Below are positions 6,397-7,471 of a stretch of 7,471 bases of DNA, piece after piece (the stretch's first letter is position 1; every line of letters begins with the position of its first letter). The stretch comes from Clostridiaceae bacterium (lineage in GTDB: Bacteria > Bacillota_A > Clostridia > Acetivibrionales > Acetivibrionaceae). A model generated the notes under the pieces. It had not been told where the DNA came from. It did not search any database and saw only the letters and a list, made by a program, of their open reading frames with translations. The position numbers and the translations under genes are program-made. The stretch is from NCBI GenBank assembly GCA_012513545.1, contig JAAZCB010000634.1:1-7471 (forward strand), read 5' to 3'.

Positions 6397-6425
6397 ATTA
6401 TATCAACGTGATGCATATTTGTCAA
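6397..6425 (-). promoter_or_regulatory. Consensus sigma-A promoter of rho
   Basis: Minus-strand TTGACA (6420-6425), 17-nt spacer, TATAAT (6397-6402): a match at all 12 bases with ideal spacing. Transcription should start near 6390, leaving a leader of about 135 nt before the rho ATG. Confidence 0.88.
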
Positions 6426-6429
6426 TCAT

Positions 6430-6471
6430 AATATTTACAAAAATATCTTTTTTATACTTTTTGCAAATATT
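6430..6471. repeat. Long palindrome just upstream of the rho promoter
   Basis: Arms 6430-6443 and 6458-6471, 14 nt each, complementary at 13 positions with the remaining one a G-U in minus-strand RNA, around a 14-nt spacer. The inner edge stops 4 nt before the -35 box. It carries no U-tract. The arms are A/T-rich, so it may be an UP-element-like region, an operator for a dimeric repressor, or partly chance. Confidence 0.4.
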
Positions 6472-6501
6472 TTATACTATTTACTTAAAGAATTGAATAA
6501 T

Positions 6502-6570
6502 AACGTTTCCAGAGTTCCTCAATGAACCCGATCTTTCCTGATTGGAATGACCATGAAGAAAAGAAACATC
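6502..6570 (-). ncRNA. Possible three-way-junction RNA element of unknown family
   Basis: On the minus strand P1 pairs GATGTTTC (6563-6570) with GAAACGTT (6502-6509), 8 bp. Inside, P2 pairs GGTC-A-TTCC (6544-6552) with GGAA-A-GATC (6530-6538) around AATCA. P3 pairs GGGTTC (6524-6529) with GAACTC (6512-6517) around a 6-nt loop. P2 and P3 abut directly. Four pairs are G-U in minus-strand RNA and become A/C mismatches on the plus strand, which points to minus-strand transcription. A possible promoter TTGTAA-N18-TATAAG lies immediately before P1 but would start transcription inside P1. No terminator follows. Not matched to any riboswitch or sRNA I know. Confidence 0.3.
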
Positions 6571-6721
6571 GCTTATATTCAAACTCAGTTTTTTTTTACA
6601 AGAATAAGTCGATAGAATGAATGTGATTTTACATTATTAATATTACAAAGTATTCAAATAGATTTTCCCCATTTTAAACATTTACTAATTATTATAGCAC
6701 CCTATAAATAAAAATATTTAG

Positions 6722-7390
6722 TTATTTCCCATCTCTTTTTCTGAATAAAAGCTCAGGATTCTTTATTTCTAAAGACTGCTCCTCATCAAAAAGCAGTATC
6801 TGCTTGATCAACAAGTTTTCTTTCAAATGTTCATTTGATGCTGCATATATAATTTTACTTCCAGGACACTTTTTACACCTTAAATAAATTTTATCAGAAA
6901 GTAATAATAATTCAATATCTTTGTTTCCACATTCACAAAATAAATTACCTTTTTCCGCTATGTCGTGTAAAATATTAAGTGAATCAAACATAACCTGAGT
7001 ATTCTTAAAATAGTTATCATATCCAAACATGTTGATTAATTCATCAAATTCCCTTTCAAGGTTATCTACCCGCTCTCTTACATAACTGTCATTTCCGATA
7101 AAGAATTGCTGCATCCCTGTTTCAGGACAGTTAAATACTATAATATCACTTGCCATCAGGTCTTTCCTGCTTACAAAGTATATATGGTCCGTTCCACAGC
7201 TAATACATGGTATGGTAAATCTGTAGCTTGAGGATGTATCCTTTGAAGCAACCAGTAAAGATCCATTGCATCTGCACGCAAATCCATGCTCCTTTTTATA
7301 AGATAATTCAAAAAGTGATAACCCGGTAAACTGAAATGTTCCACACGATGGACACTTATAGGCAATGGTTGTACTGGTACTAATAATCAT
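6722..7390 (-). CDS. Cysteine-rich zinc-ribbon protein of unknown function
   Basis: 222 aa from ATG 7390, supported by AGAGGTGG five nt upstream. A GTG at 7399 in frame has no spaced Shine-Dalgarno and was rejected. Eleven cysteines are visible. A first ribbon has CPSC (13, 16) with CRC (39, 41). A second begins with CISC (62, 65) and may use Cys88. A third near the C terminus has CEC (152, 154) and CKKC (172, 175). The central part (about 100-145) is acidic, probably helical and free of cysteine. There is no signal peptide or membrane segment, so it is cytoplasmic, with two or three structural zinc sites typical of nucleic-acid or protein adaptors. I do not recognise the family and propose no function. 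It lies upstream of rho on the same strand, but the 466-bp gap and the separate rho promoter argue against a tight operon. Confidence 0.75.
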   Translation of the reverse strand: MIISTSTTIAYKCPSCGTFQFTGLSLFELSYKKEHGFACRCNGSLLVASKDTSSSYRFTIPCISCGTDHIYFVSRKDLMASDIIVFNCPETGMQQFFIGNDSYVRERVDNLEREFDELINMFGYDNYFKNTQVMFDSLNILHDIAEKGNLFCECGNKDIELLLLSDKIYLRCKKCPGSKIIYAASNEHLKENLLIKQILLFDEEQSLEIKNPELLFRKRDGK

Positions 7391-7420
7391 TTTTCCCACC
7401 TCTACTTAATATAATTCGTT

Positions 7421-7445
7421 GAGGACATAAAAAAATCCTCTTTTT
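7421..7445 (+). terminator. Weak terminator-like hairpin upstream of the zinc-ribbon gene
   Basis: GAGGA (7421-7425) pairs with TCCTC (7436-7440), followed by T5 and a pyrimidine-rich run. The stem is only 5 bp and no plus-strand gene lies to its left, so it may be chance or part of the leader of the zinc-ribbon gene. Confidence 0.25.
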
Positions 7446-7471
7446 GCCTCTTTATTTTCTAAATTATTAAG

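Larger units (their letters stand above)
6256..6721 (-). other. 466-bp spacer upstream of rho: promoter, leader, palindrome, possible RNA
   Basis: No credible protein gene fits. In minus-strand order it holds A/T-rich DNA without a clear terminator for the zinc-ribbon gene (6721-6600), a possible structured RNA (6570-6502), a long palindrome (6471-6430), the rho promoter (6425-6397) and a leader of about 135 nt with one clear hairpin (6352-6331). The length and density of signals suggest rho is separately and actively regulated. Confidence 0.6.

Noticed and set aside
6539..6599. Plus-strand terminator before the T9 run (CTGA...TCAG stem)
   Set aside because: The stem is broken by a bulge and mismatch, has a loop of about 28 nt, and no plus-strand gene precedes it.
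6522..6620. A 32-codon plus-strand ORF starting MNPIFPDWND across the structured element
   Set aside because: It has no Shine-Dalgarno, and the antisense frames over the same bases also read as plausible peptide, a sign of unusual base composition and not of coding. It is opposite to the transcription direction of the region.
7406..7471. Possible last 21 codons of an upstream minus-strand gene, ending KRGFFYVLNELY
   Set aside because: Open to the right edge and stops just before the next ribosome binding site, so it could be real, but the stretch is too short and has poly-A/T runs. The sequence to the right would decide.

Overview
The window looks like a piece of chromosome from an AT-rich, Gram-positive, anaerobic clostridium. 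The reasons are a secreted protein that runs into an S-layer homology (SLH) domain, a four-cysteine L31 ribosomal protein directly behind rho, purine-rich Shine-Dalgarno sites before every gene, and long A/T-only spacers. The cellulolytic Ruminiclostridium/Clostridium cluster III is my best guess, but it is an impression and not an identification. I see no transposase, phage gene, CRISPR array, tRNA or rRNA.

Left part (1-4011): three cell-surface genes. On the minus strand are a secreted protein with YcdB/YcdC-type repeats that leaves the window as its SLH domain begins (<1-1686) and a membrane-anchored YkuE-like metallophosphoesterase (1920-2729). Divergent from these, on the plus strand, is a membrane-anchored amidase_6-type cysteine amidase (2902-4011). 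The SLH gene has a good ECF-sigma-type promoter (GGAACC-N16-CGTC), which suggests control by cell-envelope signals. The divergent intergenic region holds two 8-bp hyphenated palindromes, each covering the likely -10 box of one of the two genes.

Right part (4012-7471): an information-processing cluster, all on the minus strand. In transcription order it holds a cysteine-rich zinc-ribbon protein of unknown function (7390-6722), a 466-bp spacer, rho (6255-4462) and rpmE (4313-4107). A hairpin lies between rpmE and the convergent amidase gene. The spacer carries a consensus sigma-A promoter for rho (TTGACA-N17-TATAAT), a 14-bp-arm palindrome just upstream of it, a leader hairpin, and a possible three-way-junction RNA of unknown family.

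The most striking observation is in rho. The N-terminal part (Rho_N domain plus a long charged linker) and the C-terminal part (RNA-binding fold plus complete hexameric ATPase) lie in one frame but are separated by a single in-frame TAG at 5632-5634. Nothing else in the gene looks damaged. This may be a sequencing error, a recent nonsense mutation, read-through, or a real split with re-initiation at a GTG at 5550. The sequence alone cannot decide between them. Apart from this and the unexplained spacer RNA, the region looks like ordinary clostridial core genome.
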